64,000 nucleotides of DNA from Klebsiella pneumoniae (GTDB taxonomy: Bacteria; Pseudomonadota; Gammaproteobacteria; Enterobacterales; Enterobacteriaceae): contig NZ_KN046818.1 of the NCBI RefSeq assembly GCF_000742135.1, positions 2,868,097 to 2,932,096 of the forward strand, written 5' to 3'. Of this stretch, positions 20,278 to 28,812 are shown piece by piece. The first letter of the stretch is position 1. Every line of letters starts with the position of its first letter. The notes under the pieces are model-generated. The model saw only the letters and a program-made list of their open reading frames with translations. It was not told the DNA's origin and did no database searches. The position numbers and the translations under genes are program-made.

Positions 20278-20302
20278 AACGCCCTGCGGGGCGTTTTTTT
20301 TA
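20278..20302 (+). terminator. Intrinsic terminator after dsbB
   Basis: AACGCCC-TGC-GGGGCGTT followed by a run of eight T, 27 bp after the dsbB stop codon. Confidence 0.9.
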
Positions 20303-20402
20303 TGCCTCCTGCGCATAGCTGAATCGTTTCATGTCTATGGTTGACCACAGCCACCAAAAAGCGCATATTAAATACATCTTTTAAAACCCCACAGGAGCTC
20401 AC

Positions 20403-20747
20403 ATGTCATCTTTACTGATCCCCGCAGACTGGAAAGTTAAACGCTCCACCCCATTCTTTACCAAAGAGAATGTCCCTGCCGCCCTGCTGAGCCACCACAA
20501 CACCGCGGCTGGCGTCTTCGGCCAGCTGTGCGTCATGGAGGGCACGGTGACCTATTACGGTTTTGCCAATGAACAGGCGACGGAGCCGGAGAAAAAAGTT
20601 GTGATTCATGCCGGGCAGTTTGCTACCAGTCCGCCGCAGTACTGGCACCGCGTCGAACTCAGTGACGACGCCCGCTTCAATATTCACTTCTGGGTGGCGG
20701 AAGAAACCGACGGTGAAAACGGGCTGTTCCACGCGAAGAAAGCGTGA
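20403..20747 (+). CDS. DUF1971 (YeaR/TehB-like) protein
   Basis: The 114-residue protein is a small cupin-like domain of the DUF1971 family (PF09313), with the family segments RSTPFF near residue 14, GQLCVMEGTV near 39 and HAGQFATSPPQYWHRVE near 68. Relatives are YeaR, a nitrate/nitrite-induced E. coli protein, and the C-terminal part of some TehB proteins. Conserved histidines in PPQYWHRVE suggest a metal-binding or small-molecule-binding role, but no activity is established. It forms its own unit after the dsbB terminator, with AGGAGCTCAC before the ATG. Confidence 0.8.
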   Translation: MSSLLIPADWKVKRSTPFFTKENVPAALLSHHNTAAGVFGQLCVMEGTVTYYGFANEQATEPEKKVVIHAGQFATSPPQYWHRVELSDDARFNIHFWVAEETDGENGLFHAKKA

Positions 20748-20753
20748 CGGCGC

Positions 20754-21200
20754 TTAGCGCGCCCTGTCAGGCAGATTAAGGATATGGTCCTGCCAGTCGA
20801 CCACCGTGGACTCAGGCACCGCAATATGGCGAACGGAGATGCGTTCGCCGTGCATCGCCGCTTTTGAGCCAGTCAGCAGCGGGTGCCAGGCCGGCAGAGG
20901 CTTGCCTTCCGCCAGCAGGCGATAGGCACAGGTCGGCGGCAGCCATTCGAAGGTCGGCAGATTTTCGCGGGTAAGCTTGATGCAGTCCGGCTCATACTCA
21001 AAGCGACGCGCGTAGTTACGACACTGGCAGGTTTTGATATTGAGCTGACGACAGGCGACGTTGGTGAAGTAGATCTCGTCAGTGTCTTCATCCATCAGCT
21101 TGTGCAGGCAGCACTGGCCGCAGCCGTCACACAACGATTCCCACTCCGCGTCGCTCATGTCATCCAGTGTTTTTTGTTGCCAGAAAGGTTGTTCGCTCAT
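20754..21200 (-). CDS. ycgN: YcgN family cysteine cluster protein (UPF0260)
   Basis: The 148-residue protein carries the [11 protein letters not shown] motif at about residues 25-35 and further cysteines in [11 protein letters not shown] and at PTCAY, the pattern of the YkgJ/YcgN zinc- or iron-cluster family (PF03692). Function is unknown. It converges with the DUF1971 gene across a 6-bp gap and lies downstream of ycgM on the same strand, as in E. coli. Confidence 0.92.
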   Translation of the reverse strand: MSEQPFWQQKTLDDMSDAEWESLCDGCGQCCLHKLMDEDTDEIYFTNVACRQLNIKTCQCRNYARRFEYEPDCIKLTRENLPTFEWLPPTCAYRLLAEGKPLPAWHPLLTGSKAAMHGERISVRHIAVPESTVVDWQDHILNLPDRAR

Positions 21201-21294
21201 CGGAGTGTCCGTCGTTGCCAGTTAAGGGTGCACCTTATAACCAGTCTGGCACGCCGATGCAAGTTTTGCCGCCCCAAAAGGCGGCAAATAGCGC

Positions 21295-21954
21295 TTACAG
21301 CACGCGGGTAGTGAGCGCCAGGCCGTTGAAGCCGACCTCCAGCTCGTCACCGCTGTGCAGCGGCCCCACGCCTTCCGGGGTGCCGGTGAGGATCACATCC
21401 CCGGCTTTGAGGGTAAAGAAGCGCGACATATAGGCGATCAGCGGCACAATCTTATGGATCATGTCGGCAGTGGTGCCCTGCTGGCGCACTTCGCCATTAA
21501 TCTTCAGGCTTAACGACGTATTCTGCGGGTCGCCGTGGAACTCAGCGGCCGGGATAAAGCCGGAGATCGGACAGGCGTTATCGAAGCCTTTGGCCTTCTC
21601 CCAGGGTTGTCCCGCTTTTTTCATTTTCGCCTGCAGGTCGCGCAGCGTGAGATCCAGCGCGACGCCATAGCCGGCAATCCCTTTCAGCACATGCTCTTCC
21701 GTCGCCTGACGCAGCGTACTGCCGATAAGCACCACCAGCTCGACTTCGTGATGCACCGAGCCCAGCCCCTCAGGAAGCACCAACGGCTGACGAAGATCGC
21801 ACAGCGCAGTCTCAGGTTTAATAAACAGCACCGGCTCTTCCGGCGTCGCACTGCCCATTTCCTTGATGTGTTTCGCATAATTACTGCCGACGCACACTAC
21901 TTTGCTTACTGGATAATCCAGAAGCGCACCCTGCCAGTTATGATGTTGGTACAT
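21295..21954 (-). CDS. ycgM: Fumarylacetoacetate hydrolase family protein YcgM
   Basis: The 219-residue enzyme belongs to the FAH superfamily (PF01557), which includes acylpyruvate hydrolases. The metal-binding acidic residues are in HHEVELVVLIG (about residues 68-78) and in the GYGVALDLTLRDLQ segment near residue 100; the C-terminal LTGTPEGVGPL loop is also typical. A substrate such as acylpyruvate or oxaloacetate is plausible but not proved. It starts 16 bp after ycgL on the minus strand, so ycgL, ycgM and ycgN may be cotranscribed. Confidence 0.92.
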   Translation of the reverse strand: MYQHHNWQGALLDYPVSKVVCVGSNYAKHIKEMGSATPEEPVLFIKPETALCDLRQPLVLPEGLGSVHHEVELVVLIGSTLRQATEEHVLKGIAGYGVALDLTLRDLQAKMKKAGQPWEKAKGFDNACPISGFIPAAEFHGDPQNTSLSLKINGEVRQQGTTADMIHKIVPLIAYMSRFFTLKAGDVILTGTPEGVGPLHSGDELEVGFNGLALTTRVL

Positions 21955-21970
21955 TATTTTCCCTCGTGGG

Positions 21971-22252
21971 TTAATCGGATTGTTTCCCCTGTTCCGCCAG
22001 GTGTTTCTTTAGTAGATTTTCAGACGGCGGAGGCAGTTGCAGGTAATAGCCCTGTTCGCTTAACGCCTGTTTCACTTTTTCCAGATCGGCGTTAACCAGT
22101 TTTTTGCGCCCATCCAGCGGCAGCAGCATCGCCATTTGCGGCGTGCCAAAGCTGCGCATTAGCTCGTCAGGAACGCGCGAGAAATCGTCCTTTTTTTCGA
22201 CGTATAAATAGGTTTGTTCACGTTTAGTACTTCGATAGATCACACAAAACAT
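21971..22252 (-). CDS. ycgL: YcgL domain protein
   Basis: The 93-residue protein begins [20 protein letters not shown] and matches the YcgL family (PF05166) over its whole length, up to the [14 protein letters not shown]-terminus. The function is not known; its constant place beside minCDE suggests a cell-division or housekeeping link, which is inference. A longer frame from 22291 exists, but the conserved domain starts at the ATG at 22252. It is divergent from minC. Confidence 0.9.
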   Translation of the reverse strand: MFCVIYRSTKREQTYLYVEKKDDFSRVPDELMRSFGTPQMAMLLPLDGRKKLVNADLEKVKQALSEQGYYLQLPPPSENLLKKHLAEQGKQSD

Positions 22253-22378
22253 AGTTTTACTCGGAATTAGACCCGTGGTCACTTGCCTCAATATATGAGT
22301 GACTATAACATGCCTTTTAGTCTTCGGAATATCACCGCACTTCGGCGGTTGATAAACAGCAAATTGAGTAAGGCCAGG

Positions 22379-23077
22379 ATGTCAAATACGCCAATCGAAC
22401 TTAAAGGCAGTAGCTTCACGTTATCTGTCGTTCATTTGCACGATGCAAATCCCGAGGTTATTCGTCAGGCGTTAGAAGACATAATCGCCCAGGCTCCCGC
22501 CTTTTTACGTCATGCTCCGGTGGTGGTGAATATCGCCAGCATCGAGGAGGAGGTAGAATGGCGCGCCATCAACGAGGCTATCGCCGCGACCGGTTTACGT
22601 ATTATGGGCGTTAGCGGATGCAAAATTCCGCGCCTGAAAACCGAAATCGACCGCGCCGGCATCCCGTTATTAACCGAAGGGAAAGAAAAAGCCTCTCGTC
22701 CGGCACCGTCCGACCCCACCCCGCCGCCGCCAGTTGCTAGTCAGATCACAAAAACGCGTTTGATTGATCAGCCGGTACGTTCCGGTCAGCGCATTTATGC
22801 GCCACACTGTGATCTTATTGTTACAAATCATGTGAGTGCCGGTGCGGAACTTATCGCTGACGGAAATATCCATGTATATGGCATGATGCGAGGACGCGCG
22901 CTGGCAGGCGCCGGTGGCGACAGAGACGCCCAGATATTTTGTACCCACCTTGCGGCGGAGCTGGTCTCCATCGCCGGGGAATATTGGCTGAGCGATAACA
23001 TCCCGGCCGAATTTTATGGCAAAGCGGCGCGCCTGCGTTTAGGTGAAAGCGCTTTGGCAATTCAACCGTTAAATTAA
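22379..23077 (+). CDS. minC: Septum site-determining protein MinC
   Basis: The 232-residue division inhibitor blocks FtsZ ring formation away from midcell. The N-terminal MinC_N domain (about residues 5-100) is followed by a proline-rich linker near residue 110 and the C-terminal beta-helix MinC_C domain (about residues 125-225, with [10 protein letters not shown] and [17 protein letters not shown]). The start at [13 protein letters not shown] follows E. coli MinC. It is the first gene of minCDE, 23 bp before minD. Confidence 0.97.
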   Translation: MSNTPIELKGSSFTLSVVHLHDANPEVIRQALEDIIAQAPAFLRHAPVVVNIASIEEEVEWRAINEAIAATGLRIMGVSGCKIPRLKTEIDRAGIPLLTEGKEKASRPAPSDPTPPPPVASQITKTRLIDQPVRSGQRIYAPHCDLIVTNHVSAGAELIADGNIHVYGMMRGRALAGAGGDRDAQIFCTHLAAELVSIAGEYWLSDNIPAEFYGKAARLRLGESALAIQPLN

Positions 23078-23100
23078 TCCCTTTTTAACAAGGAATTTCT

Positions 23101-23913
23101 ATGGCACGCATTATTGTTGTGACTTCGGGTAAAGGGGGCGTTGGCAAGACCACCTCCAGCGCGGCCATCGCTACAGGTTTGGCCCAGAAGGGAAATAAAA
23201 CCGTCGTTATCGACTTCGACATCGGCCTGCGTAACCTCGACCTGATTATGGGCTGCGAACGTCGCGTCGTTTATGATTTCGTCAACGTCATTCAGGGCGA
23301 TGCCACACTGAACCAGGCGCTGATTAAAGATAAGCGCACGGAAAATCTCTACATTCTCCCGGCTTCCCAGACCCGGGATAAAGACGCTCTGACTCGCGAA
23401 GGCGTCGACAAGGTTCTCGAAGAACTGAAGAAAATGGAATTCGATTTCATCGTCTGTGATTCCCCGGCAGGCATTGAAACCGGTGCGCTGATGGCGCTTT
23501 ACTTTGCTGATGAAGCCATCATCACCACTAACCCGGAAGTCTCCTCCGTTCGCGACTCCGACCGTATCCTTGGCATTCTCGCCTCTAAATCCCGCCGCGC
23601 GGAAAATGGCGAAGAGCCAATCAAAGAGCATCTGCTGCTGACCCGCTACAATCCAGGCCGCGTTAATAAAGGCGATATGCTGAGCATGGAAGACGTGCTG
23701 GAAATTCTGCGCATCAACCTGGTAGGCGTGATCCCGGAAGACCAGTCAGTCCTGCGCGCATCCAACCAGGGTGAGCCGGTGATCCTCGATGCCGCCTCGG
23801 ACGCAGGCAAAGCCTATGCCGATACCGTTGAACGTCTGCTCGGAGAAGAACGCCCTTTCCGCTTCATTGAAGAAGAGAAGAAAGGATTCCTCAAACGCCT
23901 GTTCGGAGGATAA
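23101..23913 (+). CDS. minD: Septum site-determining ATPase MinD
   Basis: The 270-residue ParA-family ATPase binds the membrane in its ATP form, recruits MinC and is released by MinE, giving pole-to-pole oscillation. The deviant Walker A is GKGGVGKTT (residues 10-18, with Lys11 and Lys16). The C-terminal amphipathic membrane-targeting helix is KKGFLKRLFGG. AAGGAATTTCT precedes the ATG. Length and sequence equal E. coli MinD closely. Confidence 0.98.
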   Translation: MARIIVVTSGKGGVGKTTSSAAIATGLAQKGNKTVVIDFDIGLRNLDLIMGCERRVVYDFVNVIQGDATLNQALIKDKRTENLYILPASQTRDKDALTREGVDKVLEELKKMEFDFIVCDSPAGIETGALMALYFADEAIITTNPEVSSVRDSDRILGILASKSRRAENGEEPIKEHLLLTRYNPGRVNKGDMLSMEDVLEILRINLVGVIPEDQSVLRASNQGEPVILDAASDAGKAYADTVERLLGEERPFRFIEEEKKGFLKRLFGG

Positions 23914-23916
23914 ATT

Positions 23917-24186
23917 ATGGCTTTACTCGACTTTTTTCTCTCGCGAAAAAAGAACACGGCTAATATTGCGAAAGAACGCCTGCAAATCATCGTCGCCGAG
24001 CGCCGCCGCGGAGACGCGGAGCCGCATTACCTGCCGCAGTTACGCAAAGATATCCTGGAAGTGATCTGTAAATACGTACAGATCGACCCGGAGATGGTCA
24101 GCGTGCAGCTGGAGCAGCGGGACGGGGATATATCCATTCTTGAGCTGAACGTGACCCTACCCGAAACGGAAGAGTCGAAATCCTGA
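23917..24186 (+). CDS. minE: Cell division topological specificity factor MinE
   Basis: The 89-residue protein has the N-terminal membrane-binding and anti-MinCD helix ([12 protein letters not shown], then residues 13-31) and the C-terminal topological specificity domain. It stimulates the MinD ATPase and confines MinC to the poles. It starts 3 bp after the minD stop codon, so it is translationally coupled. E. coli MinE is 88 residues. Confidence 0.97.
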   Translation: MALLDFFLSRKKNTANIAKERLQIIVAERRRGDAEPHYLPQLRKDILEVICKYVQIDPEMVSVQLEQRDGDISILELNVTLPETEESKS

Positions 24187-24203
24187 CCTGTCGCGCTATC
24201 GCG

Positions 24204-24240
24204 AAAAAAAACCGGCTACGCCACGCGCCGCCGGTTTTTT
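24204..24240. terminator. Convergent terminator between minE and rnd
   Basis: AAAAAAACCGGC and GCCGGTTTTTT arms flank a GC-rich loop, with A- and T-runs on both sides, so it can terminate minCDE on the plus strand and rnd on the minus strand. Confidence 0.88.
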
Positions 24241-24263
24241 AATGGTCTGAACCTGGCCGCGAA

Positions 24264-25391
24264 CTAGCGCGGATAGTCGTTTAACAGCCTCTTCAGCCGC
24301 TCGGCCATCAGCTCCCCGCGCCAACCGGAAATCAGCTCAGGTTCACCGGCTTGCGTTTTCAGCTGCCAGTGCCAGTTCAGCAGCTGGTTGATCTGCCGAC
24401 GCGACGCCAGCAGCTCCGCGCTTACGCCCTTCTCCGTGCTCACTTCCTGCACCAGCGCTTTAATATCTTTAAAGGCTTTGCGGTAGCCCGGCATGTCGAT
24501 CAGGTTCTGCAGCGGCGCCGGCAGGGCCGACTCCGGCAGCGCCTGCGCTTTTTCGACCAGGCTAATCAGCGTTTTGCCGTGGAAGCGAATTTCGCTACCG
24601 GACAACCCGAGGCTGTCGAGCTCGCCCAGGCTGGTGGGCATATAGCGCGCCACGCTCCACAGATGCTCTTCCCGCACCACAAAGTTTACCGCCAGGTCGC
24701 GCTCGCGCGCTTTGCGCAGGCGCCACTCCGCCAACAGCTGCAGACAACCCAGCTGGCGGGTACGCAGCTGCCAGGCGTTGCCGATATCGCGCCAGGCCTC
24801 GGCCGGGTCGACCACCTCCTGACGACGCTGCTGCATCACGCGGCACTCGTCGAGCGCCGCCGGCAGCCAGCCAGCGCGATCGGTCTCCGCCATTAACTGG
24901 CTGGCGATCGGCAGCAGATACCAGACGTCGGCCGCGGCATATTCACACTGACGCTCAGTCAGCGGGCGCGCCAGCCAGTCGGTGCGGGATTCGCTTTTAT
25001 CCAGCGCTACCCCGGAATACTCTTCCACCATCGAAGCGAAGCCCCAGGACATTGGGCGGCCGCAGAAGGCCGCCAGGATCTGGGTGTCAATCAGCGGCTG
25101 CGGCATCAGGTTAAATGCATTAAGGAAGACTTCTAAATCTTCGCTGCCGGCATGCAGGTATTTAGTCACATCCTGGTTGAGCAGCAGGTCGCGCATCGGC
25201 GCCCAGTCGTTAATCGTCAAGGGATCGATCAGAGAGACCTGCTGGCCGTCGAACAGCTGCAGCAGGCCCAGCTGCGGGTAATAGGTGCGGGTGCGGACAA
25301 ATTCCGTATCCAGAGCGACGGCGGAGGCCGCGCTTGCCGCTTCGCAGACAGCGCGCAGGCCATCGTCGGTGGTGATCATCTGATAGTTCAA
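24264..25391 (-). CDS. rnd: Ribonuclease D
   Basis: The 375-residue 3'-to-5' exoribonuclease trims tRNA precursors and other stable RNAs. The DEDD exonuclease domain carries Asp28 and Glu30 (LDTEFVR), the HAGSEDLEVF segment near residue 100 and the YAAADVWYL segment near residue 151. An HRDC domain (about residues 210-290) and a second HRDC-like helical domain follow. It lies 69 bp downstream of fadD, with a terminator between them. E. coli RNase D is known to start with UUG; here an ATG at 25391 gives MNYQMITTDDG. Confidence 0.96.
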   Translation of the reverse strand: MNYQMITTDDGLRAVCEAASAASAVALDTEFVRTRTYYPQLGLLQLFDGQQVSLIDPLTINDWAPMRDLLLNQDVTKYLHAGSEDLEVFLNAFNLMPQPLIDTQILAAFCGRPMSWGFASMVEEYSGVALDKSESRTDWLARPLTERQCEYAAADVWYLLPIASQLMAETDRAGWLPAALDECRVMQQRRQEVVDPAEAWRDIGNAWQLRTRQLGCLQLLAEWRLRKARERDLAVNFVVREEHLWSVARYMPTSLGELDSLGLSGSEIRFHGKTLISLVEKAQALPESALPAPLQNLIDMPGYRKAFKDIKALVQEVSTEKGVSAELLASRRQINQLLNWHWQLKTQAGEPELISGWRGELMAERLKRLLNDYPR

Positions 25392-25415
25392 AGCATACTC
25401 TCTTAACTTGCGCCC

Positions 25416-25442
25416 ATAAAAAACGCCGGCGTAGCCGGCGTC
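25416..25442 (-). terminator. Intrinsic terminator after fadD
   Basis: On the minus strand ACGCCGGC-TA-GCCGGCGT is followed by a run of six T, directly after the fadD stop and before the rnd start. Confidence 0.85.
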
Positions 25443-25460
25443 AGGCGACTCATTCGTTAC

Positions 25461-27146
25461 TTAGCCTTTATTGTCCACTTTAGCGCGCGCTTCGTCACGC
25501 AGTTCTCGCCGCAAAATTTTCCCGACGTTGGATTTCGGCAGTTCATCACGGAATTCCACCAGCTTCGGCACCTTGTATCCGGTCAAATGGCGACGGCAGA
25601 ACGTAATCAGCGCCTCTTCGGTTAACGCAGCATCTTTCTTGACTACGAAAATCTTCACCGCTTCGCCACTGCTGCCGGACGGCACGCCGATGGCCGCCAC
25701 TTCCAGCACCCCGCTATGCTGCATGACCACATCTTCGATTTCGTTCGGATAGACGTTAAAACCCGACACCAGGATCATATCTTTTTTGCGATCGACGATG
25801 CGCAGGAACCCCTCTTCATCCATCACCGCGATATCCCCGGTGTGCAGCCAGCCGTCTTTGATAATCTCATCCGTCGCGTCAGGGCGCTGCCAGTAGCCCA
25901 GCATCACCTGCGGCCCTTTAATACAGAGCTCGCCCGGCTGACCCGGCGCCACTTCGTTATCATCATCATCCACCAGTTTGGCTTCGGTGGAAGGCACCGG
26001 CAGGCCAATGCTGCCGCTGTGGTAGTCAATATCGTGCGGGTTAACGCTGACCAGCGGGGAACACTCTGTCAGGCCGTAGCCCTCCAGCAGATATTGCCCG
26101 GTCAGTTTTACCCAGCGCTCGGCCACCGCCTGCTGCACCGGCATCCCACCGCCGGCGGACAAATGCAGCGAGGAGAAATCAAGCTGCTGGAACTCTTTGT
26201 TGTTCAGCAAGGCGTTGAACAGGGTATTGACCCCGGTCATGGCGGTAAAAGGATACTTCGCCAGCTCCTTCACCAGCCCGGGGATATCGCGTGGGTTGGT
26301 GATCAGCAAATTTTGCCCGCCCAGTTCGATAAACAGCAGGCAGTTCATGGTCAGGGCGAAAATGTGATACAGCGGCAGCGCGGTCACCACGAACTCTTTG
26401 CCGCGATGCAGCAGCGGGCCGTAGGTGGCATTGACCTGCTCGAGGTTAGCCAGCATATTGCGGTGGGTTAGCATCGCACCTTTGGCCACGCCGGTGGTGC
26501 CCCCGGTGTACTGCAGAAACGCTAGATCTTCCGCAACGATCTCCGGCTTGACGTACTGCATGCGATAGCCGTGCTGCAACGCGCTGCGAAACGAGATGGC
26601 GTCCGGCAGATGGTACTTCGGCACCAGGCGCTTAATGTACTTGACCACAAAGTTCACCAGCGTGCCTTTGGCGGTGGAAAGCTGGTCGCCCATGCGCGTC
26701 AGGATCACATGCTGGACCTGAGTTTTCGCCACCACTTTTTCCAGGGTATGGGCAAAGTTGGAGACAATGACGATCGCCGCCGCGCCGCTGTCGTTGAGCT
26801 GATGCTCCAGTTCGCGCGGGGTATATAAGGGGTTGACGTTAACCACGATCATCCCGGCGCGCAGGATGCCAAACAGAGCCACCGGATACTGCAGCAGGTT
26901 AGGCATCATCAGGGCCACGCGATCGCCCTTCTGTAACCCCAACCGCTCCTGAAGATAAGCGGCGAAGGCGCGACTACGCTCCTCCAGCTTACGGTAGGTC
27001 ATCACTTCACCCATATTGATAAACGCCGGTTGGTCGGCGTAACGGGTGGTGGCATGTTCAAACAGTTCAACCAGGGATTGATAGCGGTCAGGATTTATCT
27101 CCGCCGGAACATCTGCGGGATAACGGTTTAGCCAAACCTTTTTCAC
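25461..27146 (-). CDS. fadD: Long-chain-fatty-acid-CoA ligase FadD
   Basis: The 561-residue adenylate-forming enzyme activates exogenous fatty acids at the inner face of the membrane, coupling import to acyl-CoA formation. The ATP/AMP motif [16 protein letters not shown] (near residue 215) and the LLEGYGLTE motif are present, as is the C-terminal [13 protein letters not shown] segment. A GTG start at 27146, with AGAGGTG 8 bp upstream, gives exactly the E. coli length and its [12 protein letters not shown] beginning; the frame extends 18 codons further without support. The FadR operator at 27218-27234 predicts repression without fatty acids. Confidence 0.97.
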   Translation of the reverse strand: MKKVWLNRYPADVPAEINPDRYQSLVELFEHATTRYADQPAFINMGEVMTYRKLEERSRAFAAYLQERLGLQKGDRVALMMPNLLQYPVALFGILRAGMIVVNVNPLYTPRELEHQLNDSGAAAIVIVSNFAHTLEKVVAKTQVQHVILTRMGDQLSTAKGTLVNFVVKYIKRLVPKYHLPDAISFRSALQHGYRMQYVKPEIVAEDLAFLQYTGGTTGVAKGAMLTHRNMLANLEQVNATYGPLLHRGKEFVVTALPLYHIFALTMNCLLFIELGGQNLLITNPRDIPGLVKELAKYPFTAMTGVNTLFNALLNNKEFQQLDFSSLHLSAGGGMPVQQAVAERWVKLTGQYLLEGYGLTECSPLVSVNPHDIDYHSGSIGLPVPSTEAKLVDDDDNEVAPGQPGELCIKGPQVMLGYWQRPDATDEIIKDGWLHTGDIAVMDEEGFLRIVDRKKDMILVSGFNVYPNEIEDVVMQHSGVLEVAAIGVPSGSSGEAVKIFVVKKDAALTEEALITFCRRHLTGYKVPKLVEFRDELPKSNVGKILRRELRDEARAKVDNKG

Positions 27147-27217
27147 TGCATCACCTCTGAAATAGTTATTCGTCGTCATCACAGCCCCTGGATAATACAT
27201 TTTGTTAACATTATATT

Positions 27218-27234
27218 AACTCAGCGTACCAGTT
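27218..27234 (-). promoter_or_regulatory. FadR operator upstream of fadD
   Basis: Read on the minus strand, AACTGGTACGCTGAGTT agrees with the FadR consensus AnCTGGTCnGACnnGTT in the left half fully, and closely with the known E. coli fadD operator. It ends 72 bp before the fadD start codon. FadR itself is encoded at 17074-17793. Confidence 0.85.
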
Positions 27235-27299
27235 TATTAATTAGGCAATGAGCAGGTTGCGAAGCGCGTCACTATTTTTTTTCTTATTCGACTGAAAAC

Positions 27300-27331
27300 A
27301 AAGAAACAGCGGACCGGCCGCTGTTTCTTTG
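27300..27331. terminator. Hairpin downstream of yeaY
   Basis: AAAGAAACAGCGG-ACCGG-CCGCTGTTTCTTT lies 21 bp after the yeaY stop codon on the minus strand. The A/T-rich outer arms give it the look of a terminator usable in both directions. Confidence 0.75.
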
Positions 27332-27351
27332 AACTAACATAAACAACAAAA

Positions 27352-27933
27352 TCATTCGGTTACAACGTTTCTCACCTCAGCAGGGCCGGGATTGTACCAG
27401 CCCCAGCCGCCATAGCCGTAGCCCCAGGGGCGCGGACCCAGCATCCACGGGTCGATAGGTTGCGGAGGCATCACCACCTGCTGCACTACGTTCCAGCGCT
27501 TGTAGCCGGTGGCGTTCATCAGCATAAATTTATACGGCGTGCTGCCCACCTTGCCGTCAACCACCCCGGCGATCGGTCCGACCACGGTCACTAGTTGACC
27601 GCGGAAATCCACCGGATCGAGGAAGCCATTGACGTCAGCAAAAATCCTTCCGCGGGACGGCTCGCCCAGCACTGGCCGCGCGCCGCTGTCCAGCGGTACG
27701 GTGGCGATTTCTAAGCGGGTTTTCCCCTGCTGGTTTTGCACATTGACCACCTTACCGCCAAAGCGCGCTTCCTGGCCAACGTACAGCTGCGGGGCGTTCA
27801 TCACCCGCACCAAATCCTGCTGCGGCGTCGGGCTGGTGCCTTTGATGGCATCCGGCACCGATACGCAGCCGCTTAGCGCAACGGCAACCGCTGCGGCCAG
27901 CAGCCAGCGAACGCCCTGTTTTTGACCCGCCAT
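27352..27933 (-). CDS. yeaY: Slp family outer-membrane lipoprotein YeaY
   Basis: The 193-residue protein has a signal peptide with lipobox LSGC (Cys23) and the Slp domain (PF03843), ending in the [14 protein letters not shown] stretch typical of YeaY. Serine after the lipid cysteine region (CVSV) fits outer-membrane sorting. In E. coli yeaY is RpoE-linked; its function is unknown. The ATG at 27933 reproduces the E. coli length. It lies 38 bp downstream of tsaB on the same strand. Confidence 0.93.
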   Translation of the reverse strand: MAGQKQGVRWLLAAAVAVALSGCVSVPDAIKGTSPTPQQDLVRVMNAPQLYVGQEARFGGKVVNVQNQQGKTRLEIATVPLDSGARPVLGEPSRGRIFADVNGFLDPVDFRGQLVTVVGPIAGVVDGKVGSTPYKFMLMNATGYKRWNVVQQVVMPPQPIDPWMLGPRPWGYGYGGWGWYNPGPAEVRNVVTE

Positions 27934-27971
27934 GATGCGACTCCTTTTCTCAGTCTTCTTGTTACTGAGAT

Positions 27972-28667
27972 TCACTCGCGGCCTGGAAGTTTCTTCCACG
28001 CCACCTCGTTTCGCAAATAAACCGGCTCCGCTTTCTCCACGGCCACGGTATTCCCCGCCGCCAGCAGGTAACAGGCTAACGGCAGCATATCCTCCGCCGC
28101 CGGCAATTCAATTTCGCCGCTGCTTAAGGTCAGTCCGCTCGCTTTCGCCAGATCCGGCCACGCCTGCCATCCGGTGCCGACGGTGGCCCATTCGCCGGAA
28201 AGCTGTGCCAGTCGTTCGGCTACCGCGTCCGGTTTGAGCACCGCTTCCGTCTCTTCGCCATGCCAGACGCCCTGCTCGTCGCGCTGGTACTCGGCCCAGT
28301 AGACTTCGCCCATACGCGCATCAATGGCCGCCAGCACACGGGTGGCGCCGGTTTTGCGCCAGGCGCCCTGCGCCATGGTGGCCAGCGTGGAAACGCCAAT
28401 CATTGGCAGTTCGGCGCCCAGCGCCAGCCCCTGGGCGATACCGATGCCGATGCGCACGCCGGTAAAGCTGCCCGGACCGCGACCAAAGGCCAGCGCGTCC
28501 AGCTCGCTCAGCGTGGTGCCGCTCTCGGTGAGGACCTCCTGCACCAGCGGCAGGATACGTTGGGTATGTTCGCGGGGACAAATTTCGAAATGAGCACTAA
28601 GGGTGCCATCATTCCACAGAGCCGCGGAGCAGGCCTCTGTGGCGGTATCGATAGCCAAAATTCGCAT
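27972..28667 (-). CDS. tsaB: tRNA t6A synthesis protein TsaB
   Basis: The 231-residue protein is a catalytically inactive ASKHA-fold partner that, with TsaD and TsaE, transfers threonylcarbamoyl to A37 of ANN-decoding tRNAs. The N-terminal [18 protein letters not shown] and the [15 protein letters not shown] segment (near residue 65) are typical. It is essential in E. coli. It is followed by yeaY and preceded by yoaA on the minus strand, as in E. coli. Confidence 0.96.
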   Translation of the reverse strand: MRILAIDTATEACSAALWNDGTLSAHFEICPREHTQRILPLVQEVLTESGTTLSELDALAFGRGPGSFTGVRIGIGIAQGLALGAELPMIGVSTLATMAQGAWRKTGATRVLAAIDARMGEVYWAEYQRDEQGVWHGEETEAVLKPDAVAERLAQLSGEWATVGTGWQAWPDLAKASGLTLSSGEIELPAAEDMLPLACYLLAAGNTVAVEKAEPVYLRNEVAWKKLPGRE

Positions 28668-28812
28668 GGGTGGTCACGCTCTCGTTACATAGTTCAGGCC
28701 TTCAGGCAGCCTGATTTCCGGCAAACGGCCAACCCGCCGCCATGCCGCCCGAAGTCTATTGGGAACCGCTAATTAACAAAATGGCGCGCAGCTTAACACA
28801 TTTTAGTGCGGA

